A program made the position numbers and the translations under genes. Of a DNA stretch of 64,000 nt, positions 12,497-23,813 are shown piece after piece (positions within the stretch are counted from its first letter, which is position 1; each line of letters opens with the position of its first letter). The DNA lies in the NCBI RefSeq assembly GCF_030052815.1, contig NC_079498.1, positions 73,270,992 to 73,334,991 on the forward strand, read 5' to 3'. Below the pieces are notes generated by a model. That model was given only the letters and a program-made list of their open reading frames with translations, ran no database searches and had not been told where the DNA came from. The stretch comes from Hevea brasiliensis. Taxonomy: Eukaryota; Streptophyta; Magnoliopsida; Malpighiales; Euphorbiaceae.

Positions 12497-13738
12497 ATGG
12501 ATGAAGGGGATCACTCAGTCGAGCAATCTGTTGAAGTTGAGGCACAAGGGGAAGCCCCAGCTCTACAGAATGTTAGTGGATCTGTAGCACCAGCCCCGCA
12601 AATGCCGCAGTTTCCTGCATAATTTGCACAGCAAATGGCTACGATGTTTCAACAAATGGCTGGGGGTGTACCTAGTCAAGCTCCAGCCCAGACACCTGTG
12701 ACATAACCACTGCCTCCAGCTAGACAGTATGATAAGTTATTGAAGTATGGGGCTACTGAATTTAAGGGTACAGTGGACCCTTTAGAGGCAGAGCAATGGC
12801 TTGAAAGAATGGACAGAGTGTTCAAGAAGCTGCACTGCCAAGATGAATTGAAGTTTGAATACTCTGTGTCTCTACTGCAAGGGGATGCATATGATTGGTG
12901 GATGACCATCCCCCACAGCTTGGCTGAACCACCAATACTGACCTGGGATGACTTCATTAGAGAATTCAGAGAGAAATACATCCCAGATGCATATGTTGAT
13001 CAGAAATTGCAAGAATTTTTGAGTTTGAAACAAGGAAACCGATCAGTGGCAGAGTATGAGAGGGAGTTCTCCCACTTATGTTATTATGCTGGGAGTCTCC
13101 TTTCTACCATCAAGGTAAGATGCAAGAGATTTGAGACTGGTTTGAAGCCGAGTTTGAGAATGCCAGTAGTGGGATATAGACACAGCAATTTTTCAGAACT
13201 TATGTCTGAAGCACTCGAGTTAGAAATGATTGAATCAGAAGCAACCCCAATAAAAGAAAAATCAGAAAAAGTTGAAAAATCAGAGAAAGACAAAGGGGAA
13301 AAATCAGTTGAACAGAGTTCTGGTGGTACTTCTAAGAAGAGGAAGAAATTTGGTGGACCTAGCAGAAGTCGAGGTAGAAGATTTGGAAGGGGCCGATTCT
13401 CTGGACAGAGGCCCCCTAGGTCTGGTCAGCAGTTGAGCAGGGGTTCATATTCTGCCCGCCCCTGTGAGACTTGTGGCAAGATTCATGGGGGGAAATGCTA
13501 TTAAGCCACTGGAGCCTGCTTTAATTGTGGAGGTAAGGGCCATCTTGCTAAAGACTGCACTAGTGCTTCTAAATATGGTCTAGCTCCTACTACTGTCGAG
13601 GGATCTATTCAGAGTCCTACTCCCAGAGGTTCATAGTCAGTTGGTAGAGGAAGAGGCAGAGGTAGAGGCACTACTTCTGGCAGTCAGTGCACTGTTGGTC
13701 AGTCAGCATAAGGAAGTGCTTCAGCTAGAGTCTACACA
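12497..13738 (+). pseudogene. gag: gag of element E (stops, otherwise in frame)
   Basis: Retrotransposon gag, which forms the virus-like particle. The ATG at 12497 begins MDEGDHSVEQ. A Q-rich arm is followed by the capsid region from about 12728 (ATEFKG.VDPLEAEQWLERM, DAYDWWMTIP, FREKYIPDAYVDQKLQEF), a charged K/E segment, an RG-rich stretch and two Cys-His motifs (CETCGKIHGGKC; CFNC-x4-H-x4-C from 13517). The frame is continuous with protease and RT, so gag and pol form one polyprotein without a frameshift. Five stops interrupt it, at 12620, 12704, 13502, 13634 and 13709; most sit where relatives read Gln, as expected for C-to-T changes. Confidence 0.9.
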
Positions 13739-14394
13739 ATGAGACAACAAGAAGAGGCTGAGACTTCTGATATTGTAGCTGGTACATTCTCTATCTCTGA
13801 TCAAGAAGTATTTGTGTTGTTTGATCCGGGTTCAACCCACTCATATGTTAGTGCTAGCATAGTCAGTTCACTTGCTATTCCATGTGTCCAAATGGGTTTT
13901 GAAGTGCTAGTAACTAGTCTGTGAGGATAAGAGGTCCGGGTCAACAGAATCTATAGAGACTGTCCTTTGGTGATCCAAGGACATGTTTTCCTATCAGATT
14001 TGATTGAAATGCCCTTTAGAGATTATGATATTATCTTGGGCATGGATTGGTTAGCCAGGCATTATGCCATGATTGATTGTAGATTGAAGACAGTCACTTT
14101 TGGTCTCCCTCTGTATGGTGATGTGGTAATACATGGGGAGAGGCATTTACTGCCATCAAACATCATTTCGGCTGCACTTGCCAGAAGAATGATTAGAAAT
14201 GGGTGTGAAGCATACTTGGCACATGTGATAGACACCCAAGTGGGGAGCCCAGCACTGAGGGACATCCCTACAGTATATGACTTTCTGGATGTGTTTCTTG
14301 ATGAATTACTAGGATTACCTCCAGAAAGAGAGGTGCAGTTTGAAATTGATGTTATGCCTGGTGTGGACCCAATCTCCATAACACCATATAGAAT
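13739..14394 (+). pseudogene. pol: Protease domain of E pol
   Basis: Aspartic protease that would cut the polyprotein. The active-site motif LFDPGSTHSYVSASIV has its Asp at 13823. The flap/ILGMDWL motif and a conserved MIDC segment follow, then the PR-RT linker ([20 protein letters not shown]). Two stops fall just after VLVTSL (TGA at 13922, TAA at 13928), at positions where relatives read SPLGQE. The frame is the same as gag. Confidence 0.87.
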
Positions 14395-15190
14395 GGCACC
14401 AGCAGAACTGAAAGAGTTGAAAGTACAGTTGCAAGAGCTGTTTGACAAGGGCTTTATCCGCCCTAGTGTGTCACCTTGGGGAGCGCCAGTGTTGTTTGTT
14501 AAGAAGAAGGATGGCACTCTCCGTTTGTGTATTCATTATTGATAGTTGAATAAGGTGACAATAAAGAATAGATACCCATTGCCCCGCATTTATGACTTGT
14601 TTGATCAGTTGAGGGGTGCAGCTGTGTTCTCCAAAATTGACTTGAGGTCAGGTTATTATCAGCTAAAAGTACAAGAGCAGAGTATTCCTAAAACTGCCTT
14701 TAGAATCCGCTATGGCCATTATGAGTTCTTGGTCATGCCATTCGGGTTAACTAATGCTTCGGCCGCTTTTTATGGATCTGATGGACACTATCTTCAGAAC
14801 ATACCTCGATCAGTTTGTTGTGGTATTCATAGATGATATATTGGTCTATTCGAGGAATGCAGAAGAGCATGATAGACATCTGCGGATTGTACTGCAGACT
14901 TTGAGGGAGAAACAGCTATATGCCAAATTGTCGAAGTGTGAATTTTGGCTGAAGGAAATATCTTTCTTGGGGCATGTAGTATCAGAAGAGGGCATCAAGG
15001 TTGATCCAAGTAAGATTGAAACTGTCCTTAATTGGAGGCCACCCAGAAATATCACGAAGATTCGCAGTTTTCTGGGTTTAGCTGGATACTACTGTCGGTT
15101 TGTAAAGGGATTCTCCATGTTGGCATCTCCATTGACTAAGCTACTTCGAAAAGATGTGAAATTTCAGTGGACGGATAAATGCCAATAGAG
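14395..15190 (+). pseudogene. pol: Reverse transcriptase domain of E pol
   Basis: Ty3/gypsy [58 protein letters not shown], then [11 protein letters not shown] (catalytic YxDD-type pair) and SFLGLAGYY in the thumb. Two adjacent stops, TGA-TAG at 14540-14545, replace the Arg-Gln of IDYRQLN. One extra T near 14766-14771 shifts frame just before the MDLMD segment, so the catalytic half reads in the next frame. A further stop lies at about 15187 (QQSF-type context). Confidence 0.9.
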
Positions 15191-15700
15191 TTTTGATGAA
15201 TTGAAGAAATGTTTGACTGAAGCTTCAGTCCTGAATTTACCTACCCTGGGTAAAGAATACACAGTATACAGTGATGCTTCTCACAATGGGTTAGGCTGTG
15301 TATTGATGCAAGATCGAAATGTCATTGCCTATGCATCACGCCAGCTGAAACCGCATGAGAGGAATTATCCAACATATCATTTGGAGCTTTTAGCTATAGT
15401 GTTTGCTCTTAAGATCTAGAGACACTATTTATATGGGGAAAAGTGTTACATCTACACAGATCATAAGAGTTTACAGTATTTGGGGACTCAGAAAGAGTTG
15501 AATTTGAAATAGAGGAGATGGTTAGAGTTGATAAAAGAATATGATTGTCTGATAGACTATCAGCCAAGGAAAGCTCATGTTGTGGCTGACGCCTTAAGTC
15601 CCAAGACTATGGCAAGTCTACGGGTTACTCCTTTGTCTATGGTACATGAGTTAAGATCATTGCATGCCAGCTTAGAGATTAATGATGATGGGCAGACAGA
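15191..15700 (+). pseudogene. pol: RNase H domain of E pol
   Basis: RNase H removes the RNA strand during reverse transcription. [43 protein letters not shown] and HVVADALSP give the usual D-E-D-D residues. Stops are TAG at 15417 (KIW>K-I-stop) and in LKQRRW near 15510. About 15698-15703 a one-base loss (or two-base gain) shifts the frame into the integrase region. Confidence 0.87.
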
Positions 15701-16379
15701 GTTGCATGGCATGTACAGCTAGTGTTGATTGATCAAATCAGAATGGCTGCTCATAATGACCAGAAGTATCAGAAATTATTAGAAGAAGTCCGGCAAGGCA
15801 AGAAACCAGAATTCTCAATCAAAGATGATGGTCTACTGCTACACCAGGGCAGAATATGTGTTCCTAATGATATTGATTTAAGGTAGATTATTTTGAAGGA
15901 AGCACATGAGTCTCCTTTTGCCATGCACCCTGGTGGCACAAAAATGTATAGAGGGCTAAAGGAGTATTACTGGTGGATGGGTATGAAAAGAGATATGGCA
16001 GAGTTTGTTTCCAAATGCCTAACTTGTTAGCAAGTAAAGGCAGAGCATCAAGTACCCGCTGGGTTCTTACATCCACTACCAGTACTAGAATGAAAATGGG
16101 AGAGAATAATGATGGATTTTGTGATGGGACTTCCGAGGACATAAAAGAGTCATGATGCAGTATGGGTCATTGTTGACAAACTAACCAAGTCTGCTCATTT
16201 TCTGCCAATTCGGATGGACTACAGTTTAGAAAGATTGGCCAAGTTGTACATTGATGAGATTATGAGACTACATGGAGTGCCAGTATCCATCGTATCAAAC
16301 AGAGATCCTAGATTCACTTCTAGATTCTGGGGTAGTCTTCAGAGAGCCCTAGGAACTAGATTGAACTTCAGTACGACAT
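15701..16379 (+). pseudogene. pol: Integrase of E, N-terminal and most of core
   Basis: Zinc-binding HHCC motif (KEAHESPFAMHPG ... KCLTC) and the start of the DDE core: first Asp in MMDFVMGLP, while the second motif reads VSNRDPRF where relatives have VSDRDPRF, so the second catalytic Asp has become Asn. Stops replace Gln in LRQ and TCQQ, Trp in EWKWE, and one residue near 16142. The sequence ends abruptly after LNFSTTF at the junction with truncated element B. The segment with the third catalytic residue (Glu) is missing. Confidence 0.88.
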
Positions 16380-16919
16380 TTAATTAATGTACCACCAATT
16401 TAATTTTTTATGAAAATTTTCAAGTGTAATATCATGTATTTTTAATGGACATTTAAGTCAAAAGACAACTCGGGGTATCAAATGACCACAATGCCCCTGT
16501 TCGGGTTGCATTCTCGATTTTTCGATAACACCGAGTTTTGTTCGTTTTTTGATTTCTCACTTTCCTTTGTACTAATTAATTTTTTTTTTTATATATTTCT
16601 AATAGAATTTACACTTCAATAGACATTTACTTAAGTCCTAAAAATATTTTCTATGGTTCCCCACGGTCCAGGGCTAGTCAACGGTCCACTCCGCGGCTTC
16701 CCAGTGCGATTACCCATCGCTAGGGTTCTCGGCTCGTTTAACTTGGTTACATTTCATTGCTATTATTTTTTTTTTGTTTTTCTTCTATTTTCTTTTCTTG
16801 TATTTTATTATTTTATGTCTCCTCATTAATATCTAAGTATAGTTCTAGGCATCCTAGTTGTCCGGACAACACTGGTCATCGGAACAGTAGAACACACTAC
16901 TGAACTTAGGGTTGTTACG
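16380..16919 (-). mobile_element. B 3' LTR, truncated to its U3 end
   Basis: Matches the last 540 bp of the right LTR (23274-23813). The terminal CA on the U3 side is mutated (GTTACG). The junction at 16376-16380 shares ATTT between integrase and LTR, a microhomology typical of an illegitimate deletion. Confidence 0.88.
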
Positions 16920-16945
16920 ATTCTCCCCCCCTTAAAATAAATTTC
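16920..16945 (-). other. B polypurine tract
   Basis: ATTCTCCCCCCCTTAAAA on the plus strand is TTTTAAGGGGGGGAGAAT on the minus strand, next to the 3' LTR: the plus-strand primer site. Confidence 0.85.
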
Positions 16946-17935
16946 GTCCATGAAATTTTACCCAATAGCCATCTTACAATAGTCATACGTTTATTTTCTC
17001 CTTTCTATATGATCGTATAATCTTCTTTCCCTTGAATTTGTATAAGACTTTTAACAATCTAATACAACATTTAATTTGTTTGTATAACACCAATCTTCTC
17101 TTACTATTGTGCTGTCTAATATTTCGGTTCATGTTCCTTCTTGAACGACCCTTAAGGTCATGTTAGAATGATTTATCTAGTCATTGGTCCTCTGACCATT
17201 CTAGTCAATAGTCTTCCTCACATTTGAACATTTCTTTGTTATATCAGAACCAACTGTTCAAATTTTTACTTCCATAATTCTTTTTATCTATTAATATTCT
17301 ATAAATTACTTCTTTTTGTACTAAACTATAACCTTTCAATTTTCTAACTTTTAAGTTTTAAATCCCTATGTAGGATTTTCAAACTTATTTTTAATAATTA
17401 AATTCTGTCCTAGCATAACTGCGCCAAAACAAATGCCGTTGGCAACTATTCTCATCTTGGTGTACTATTGAGTAGTATGTAGCTCTACACAATAATCTCA
17501 AGTCAGTACTGTAATCTGCAGCTTACAGTACAAACATCAAGAACATTGCATAGTTACTACGATACATCCCAATAGATCAAATTTTTCGATATTTTATCCT
17601 TTTTGAATTTACTCATATTCGAATCTTATTCTGATTACAATATCCATTAACAATTACTAACAGTAACATCCTTGCCTTCATCTAGAGCAATTTTATTACC
17701 GTAACATACTTTTACGTCCTCTTGCCTTACATTAAGTAGGCTTGCCGTTTAGCTTTATAATTTATGGTGTGTTAGAAAATACTTGTCGCTGATAAACTCT
17801 TTCAAAACTAATTTCACTTATTATCACAATCCTTATCTTAAAGGACTAATCACTAATGCATCAAAATTTATTCCCCTATAAAGGAATAACTACAGAATAT
17901 ATAATTCTAACACTAACATAAAAGTATGCAGATTC
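16946..17935 (-). other. Shared non-coding 3' tail of B
   Basis: About 1 kb, nearly co-linear with 29976-30960 in C and with 4356-4616 plus 39097-39757 in A. No reading frame longer than about 60 codons and no protein motif is recognised. At its gag-proximal end (about 17895-17940, minus strand) it still carries the decayed protease start (FDLESAYFYVS). In B this tail follows an RT fragment instead of gag. Confidence 0.75.
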
Positions 17936-17944
17936 CAGGTCAAA

Positions 17945-18721
17945 CAATACATAAACGAAGAGTGCCATCCTTCTTCTTAACAAACAATACTAGCGCTCCC
18001 CATGGTGACACACTAGGGCGGATGAAGCCCTTTTCAAGTAGTTCTTGCAACTGTATCTTCAACTCCTTCAACTCTGCTGGTGCCATTCTATATGGTGTTA
18101 TGGAGATTGGATCCACACCAGGCATAACATTAATTTCAAACTGTACCTCTCTTTCTGGAGGTAATCCTGGCAGTTCATCAGGAAACACATCTGGAAAGTC
18201 ATATACTGTAGGGATGTCCCTCAATGCTGGACTCCCCACTTGGGTGTCTACCACATGCACCAAGTATGCTTCACACCCCTTTCTGATCATTTTTCTGGCT
18301 AGTGCAGCTGAAATGACGTTTGATGAAAATAGCTGCCTCTCTCCATGTGATACCACATCACTATACTGAGGGAAACCAAAAGTGACTGTCTTCAATCTAC
18401 AATCAATCATGGTGTGATGCCTGGCTAACCAATCCATGCCCAAGATGATATCATAATCTTTAAAGGGCATTTCAATGAGATCAGATAGAAAAGTGAGTCC
18501 TTGGATCACCAAAGGATAATCCCTATACATTCTATTAACCCTGACCTCTTGTCCTAACGGACTGGTTATTAGCACCTCAAAGTTTATTTTTTTGTATATG
18601 AAACAGTAATGCAATCAATGATGCTAGCACTCACATAAGAATGGGTAGAACCTGGATCAAATAACATAAACACATCTTGATTAAAAGTTGAGAAGGTACC
18701 AGCCACAACATCAGATGTCTC
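17945..18721 (-). pseudogene. pol: Protease and first part of RT of element B
   Basis: On the minus strand: protease active site MLFDPGSTHSYVSASII (about 18640-18690), a frameshift in an A-run near 18585, then [27 protein letters not shown], the PR-RT linker, [19 protein letters not shown] and [11 protein letters not shown]. It stops after LRLCI, where the RT sequence joins a second, decayed protease start. All RT palm motifs, RNase H and integrase are absent. This is what distinguishes B from the gag-only elements A and C. Confidence 0.87.
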
Positions 18722-19405
18722 GACTTCTTCTCTCTGTCTCATTGCGTAGACTCTGACTGGAGCACTGTCTTACTCTGATTGTTTCACTGTGCCTTGGCTG
18801 CCTGCTGGTTTACCTTTACCCCTGCCTCTACCTCTGCTGGGTGGTTGTGAACCTCTAGTGACAGGGCTCTGAACTAACCCTTCAGCAGTAGTAGGAGGTG
18901 GTCCAACTCTACGGGCACTGGTGCAATCCTTGGCAAAGTGTCCTATGCCTCCACAGCTATAACAGGCTCCTATGGCCTTGTAGCATACCTCACCATGATT
19001 TTTACCACAAGTTTCACATTGGCAGGGAGGGTAGGAACTTCTAGTTGTTCGACGACTAGACCTTGGTGGTCTCTACCTTGATGATCCACCTCTGTTATAT
19101 CCTTGAGCTCGGGGCTTCTCAAATTCTTTTCTCTTCCTCAAATTACTGTTTGAACTCTAACCCATAGGTTTCTCCCTCTTCTCTATTTCATGTTGCCCTT
19201 GTGGCAGTTGGGTCTGTACTTGGGCTTAGGCTGACAGATTATCAGTCATTTATTGAAAGAAAGTGGCCATTTGCTGGGCCATTTGTGCAGTAATTTGTAC
19301 CGGTAAAACTGGTACAGTCGGGTCTTTGACACTTTATGGAGCTGGGGCATCAACTTGTACCTCAGCCTCTATCGGTTGATCGACTGAACGATCACCCTCT
19401 TTCAT
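18722..19405 (-). pseudogene. gag: gag of element B lacking the capsid core
   Basis: The ATG at 19405 (MKEGDRSVDQPIEAEVQ) matches the gag start of A and C. The N-terminal arm (AQQMATFFQ) runs straight into the basic region (EKREKPMG, NLRKRKEFEKPRAQG, GG repeats) and the two Cys-His motifs (CETCGKNHGEVC; CYSC-x4-H-x4-C). The roughly 200-residue capsid segment present in A, C and E (RQYDKL ... ELERIESEA) is missing. Several stops at Gln/Trp positions add to the damage. Such a gag could not build a particle. Confidence 0.85.
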
Positions 19406-19574
19406 AGTCAATTCGAGGATCTTAGACCTCCTGAACAAATAACACAAGGAGATTTTGTCCCGTTAGTGCATATTTATAATGTAATGTACTGTATGTATCA
19501 AACAATGACATTGAGCAGTTGTACTATGAAGAAATAATATTCAAACCAAAGGTGAAAACAGAATTTAAAAACTA

Positions 19575-19586
19575 GCTCTGATACCA
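19575..19586 (-). other. Primer binding site of element B
   Basis: GCTCTGATACCA on the plus strand is TGGTATCAGAGC on the minus strand, 8 bp from the LTR boundary at 19595. Confidence 0.92.
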
Positions 19587-20349
19587 CTAAAACATGTCAC
19601 ACCCTACCCCTCTGTAAGGCATGACATGATCTCGTAGTATACCTAATGAATTACCAACTTCGTCTACTGATAACCCATTAAATATACTACAAGGGATTTT
19701 TAAACTTTTCTTACTTCTTTTTACAGTGGTGAGCACTATTTACAGGTGTTAAAAACTTTTTTGAACTGAAGTGAAACAGCTAACACATTTGAATTATTAG
19801 TAATTTCTGTAAAAATTTTGGCGGAGTGCCATCTGTATTTTGAATAAAGCAGTTCTTCAAAAACCTGTAAAAAGCACTTCAAATATATTTCTCAATCTCA
19901 AACTCCAATATTTAATCAACACAATATGTTTCTCAACTCAAAACTACAATAATTTTTCAATATTTCTAAAGGCTGAGATAAAAGAAATATAGTACAAATT
20001 TTTCAAGCCAAATAAATCACAATTTATTTTTACAACTTCAATGTACAATTTTAATTTACAACTACTCAAAACCAAGAACACTATATACATACAGTGAACA
20101 TACATTACAATACAAAATGCAAACTATGGTATACTCAATATACCCGATGATCTCTCAGTATAATACTAGCAGCCTAGTTTGCTGCCTTGTCAATTTGTCT
20201 ACCTGCGACAGCAATGAAAAGCTATCGCTGAGTAAAATTTACTCAGTGGTGCACAATAATAATTTGAAATGCGATATATAAATCTTTTATTGACAATTCA
20301 CAAATCAAATAATTCACAATTCCATTTCACAATTTACAAAGTTCATATA

Positions 20350-20500
20350 ACACAAATTTGATCAAATAACTGAGTAACACAGTTTTGCCAATCAATAACA
20401 CAATTTGATCGAATAACTGAATAACACAGTTTTGCCAATCAATAACACAATTTGATCAAATAACTGAAGAATAGAGTGTCGCCAATCGATAACACAATTT
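20350..20500. repeat. 48-bp minisatellite in B LTR, about 3 units
   Basis: Units of CACAATTTGATCAAATAACT...AGTTTTGCCAATCAATAA, the shortest array of the family in this window. Confidence 0.8.
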
Positions 20501-20671
20501 AGGCCATGACACAATTTTTTCACACATGCCGTGTTTTACACCACGACAAGACACACTCACCCCAATAATCGAAATCGATGAGGGAGGAAGCTAGCTAAAT
20601 AATGAGTACTCATCCACACTCACCTCAAACTGACAAGTGAAAGAGGGAGGAATATAGTCATACTCAGCCCA

Positions 20672-20822
20672 TAAATGGAGGAGGAATATAGTGTACTTAT
20701 CAGAGCACTTGCAGGCGTTACGTATCGCCATCCCTGCAAGCTCCTAGGTTCACGCGTGAGAGTTCCCAGGAATCGTAGGCATTACGTATCACTGTCCCTA
20801 CTTTGCTCCGATACCACTAAAC
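20672..20822 (-). other. PBS-like block inside the B LTR
   Basis: A block of about 150 bp absent from the LTRs of A and D. It ends in GCTCCGATACCACTAAACAC; the minus strand reads TTTAGTGGTATCGGAGC (core 20805-20816), one change from the real PBS context TTTTAGTGGTATCAGAGC. It also contains two related ATTACGTATC/GTTACGTATC motifs about 75 bp apart and is GC-richer than its surroundings. Its origin is unknown. Confidence 0.65.
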
Positions 20823-20974
20823 ACAATTTATCTCAAAATTTCTATTTACAAAGTAGGCAACATAATAATTTGCAAATAATATTCCCAAAACCAAAACAAT
20901 AAAAAATTATTCATAACTCATTTCTCCAAATAAATTTGCTAGTAAAAGCAGTGAATAAAAAAGTATTATGCACG

Positions 20975-21455
20975 GACACAATTTAAAACTATAATGTTCA
21001 ATTAAATTTTTAAGTAGAAAATGAGAAGTCAAAATTATTGTGCACAAATACAATTTAAAACAATAATATACAAATAATCATAATTTATTTCAATTAAAAA
21101 ATTCAAAAGAAATAACTATTTTGCACAAACACAATTTAAAACAATAACATACAAATAATCATAATTTATTTCAATTAAAAAATTCAAAAGAAATAACTAT
21201 TGTGCACAAACACAATTTAAAACAATAACATACAAATAATCATAATTTATTTCAATTGAAAAATTCAAAAGTAATAACTATTGTGCACAAACACAATTTA
21301 AAACAATAAAATACAAATAATCATAATTTATTTCAATTGAAAAATTCAAAAGAAATAACTATTGTGCACAAACACAATTTAAAACAATAACATACAAATA
21401 ATCATAATTTATTTCAATTGAAAAATTCAAAAGTAATAACTATTGTGCACAAACC
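20975..21455. repeat. About 83-bp tandem repeat in B LTR, about 6 units
   Basis: Units start CTATTGTGCACAAACACAAT and end TTGAAAAATTCAAAAGAAAT, with occasional TTTTGCAC or GTAATAAC variants. Confidence 0.82.
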
Positions 21456-23813
21456 TCTGATAACTGCCTCTTGGCTCTGACTCAGTGTTTCCTTCCCTTT
21501 CCCTAAGTCTTTGCTAACTGAAAAACACAATTTGAAGTGTTTCAGTACTCATTTAAACTGTCTCTAAGAATAAGGTTCAATAATTAATTTATCGAATTCT
21601 ATTATTTCCTTAGTCAACCTAAGATGTCGACCCTCGATGCAGTCTAGGTGAATTAGGTTTCAATGTTACCAAAATATCACATTTTATAGTCTTTTAGTGT
21701 TGGTACATGTTACCCAATTCATTTCCATGTATAGTGCACTTTAGTGCAATTTGTCGGGTTCCGGTATACTAATTTGACCTAACCGGATGACCTAGTTCCC
21801 TCGGTTTTCGAGTTTCGGTCAAAACTACAAACTTGTAGATCTATGTCTTATTGAACGCGGAGCAAAATTTTAGGTCATTCTGAGTTATGTAGACTAAGTT
21901 ATGGTCATTTAACTAGTGCTGGTCAAAATGCATCAAAATTGGTCACTTTAGGTCATTTTAGGTTCGGCTAGTTTTTGGACCCGAACTTGTGCAAGCTATT
22001 TGACTTGCTTATGGTAATTTCTGGGCTTTAGTGTCTTCATAAGACTTGTAGATATATGTCTCAACTATTCATGTTAAAAATTTCAGGCAATTGGACTTGT
22101 TTTGAGTGAGTTATGGCCAAAAAACTAACTACTGCCCAATTGGTCAATTTTCAGGCCTTAAATGCACTAATCCGGATTTGGTCATTTTTCAAGTTACCTT
22201 CTAAGCAGAATTTTGGTAAGCTTCCTTCATGAAAGTTGGCACATTTTGTGCCTAGTTTCACCTCCAATTGGTCTCATACCAATTAGAGCCACACACTTAA
22301 GGTTCTAGGCCAAATTACACACTGCCCCATTGCACATTGTCCATCACTCAATCAAAGGACACATTTAACATTACCAAGTTACACATTCATGCCATTTCTG
22401 TTTTGTACCATAACCTAAATACATTTCACAACACATTTTTGGTCACTTTGGCAGCTTATAACCACACTCAATATGCACCTTATAGTACAGAATTTACCAA
22501 GTCCAGTTTACACACAATTTAACTACATAATATGGCTCATTTACATGTCCAAACTCAAACTCTTACATACATGTACAAGCTGCCACAACAAGTACCATAA
22601 TTCAACCATACAATTCCATAAACCAAACCATGAAATAACATTTTTTTTTGTTCACAATTCAAGCTGCCGATTTGTACCTCACTTTGAATAAAGTTCCAAG
22701 CTTTCAAATTCAAGTATACATTCACATATACTTAGTATACATCAACCAATTTATTCCTACACATATAAATACTTAATCAACCCTTTAATCTATCATTTAC
22801 AAACAAGAATAAACTGCCCTTAAGGAGTTTCCATGGCTGCCAAAAACAAACATCTCCCTTAATATATCAATCTCCAAAAATCTCTCCACAATTCAAGTAT
22901 CCATAACATCCTCACAAACTTTAATGAAGCAATAATCAAAAACACATACTTACCACTTTGGAAACTCTTCAAAACCTCTCCAAAACTTGGCCTTCTTGTT
23001 GTCTATCTACTACCCAAGGTGTATGGACAACTTTTAGTGAAGGGAAGTGCAAGGAAGGAGGCTTGGATCAAGCTTGCATGAAGCTTGTAAACAATGCGTC
23101 CATGGAGGTTTTCACTCTTCCATTTTCGGCTGGCTGTCTTAAAGGTGGAAGAAGATGAAGTTATTTCAGCCAAATGAAGGTTAATGGTCCACTTAAGGGA
23201 GTTAGTGGACCACTAAGTGAAGTTTAATGTTTATTTAATCTTAAATTCCCACATTTAACCCCTTACTTTTGCTATTTAATTAATGTACCACTAATTTAAT
23301 TTTTCATGACATTTTCCAAGTATAATATCATGTATTTTTAATGGACATTTAAGTCAAAAGACAACTCGGGGTGTCAAATGACTACAATGCTCCTGTTCGG
23401 GTTGCATTCCCGATTTTTCGATAACACCGAGTCTTGTCCGTTTTTCGATTTCTCACTTTCCTTTGTACTAATTAATTAATTTTTTTTTATATTTCTAATA
23501 GTATTTACACTTCAATACACATTTATTTAAGTTCTAAAAATATTTTCCAGGGTTCCCCGCGGTCCAAGGATAGTCAACGGTCCACGTCGTGACTTCTCGA
23601 TGCGGTCACCCATCGCTAGGGTTCTCGACTCGTTTAACTTGGTTACATTTCATTGCTATTATTTTTCCTTTTTTTCTTGTATTTTCTTTTCTTGTATTTC
23701 ATTATTTTATGTCTCCTCATCAATATCTAAGTGTAGTTCTAGGCATCCTAGCTGTTCAGACAACACTGGTCACCGGAACAGTAGAACGCACTACCGAACT
23801 TAGGGGTGTTACA

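Larger units (their letters stand above)
16380..23813 (-). mobile_element. Element B: chimeric, pol-truncated gypsy element in E integrase
   Basis: Reading from right to left: 5' LTR (19595-23813), PBS, capsid-less gag, protease, first part of RT, shared non-coding tail, PPT, and only 540 bp of the 3' LTR. The right flank TTGCTTACAACAAT continues the E integrase (EFAYNN), so the insertion site was inside that codon run. The left flank has lost both integrase codons and about 3.7 kb of LTR in one deletion. The left TSD is therefore gone; the right copy would be TTGCT (23814-23818). Confidence 0.88.
19595..23813 (-). mobile_element. B 5' LTR (right-hand, complete)
   Basis: 4219 bp, TGTCACACCC...GGGTGTTACA on the plus strand. 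It contains the conserved U3 block (about 23545-23640), about three units of the 48-bp minisatellite (20350-20500), about six units of the 83-bp repeat (20975-21455), a start-site hairpin (about 20225-20252) and the PBS-like block (20672-20822). Reading frames in it (for example 22337-22691, 23589-23927) match LTR sequence only. Confidence 0.92.

Noticed and set aside
17926..18369. Plus-strand 147-codon frame
   Set aside because: It is the antisense shadow of the protease/RT of element B.
20805..20816. TGGTATCGGAGC as a real primer binding site
   Set aside because: It lies mid-LTR, far from any LTR end, while a perfect PBS occurs at 19575-19586.
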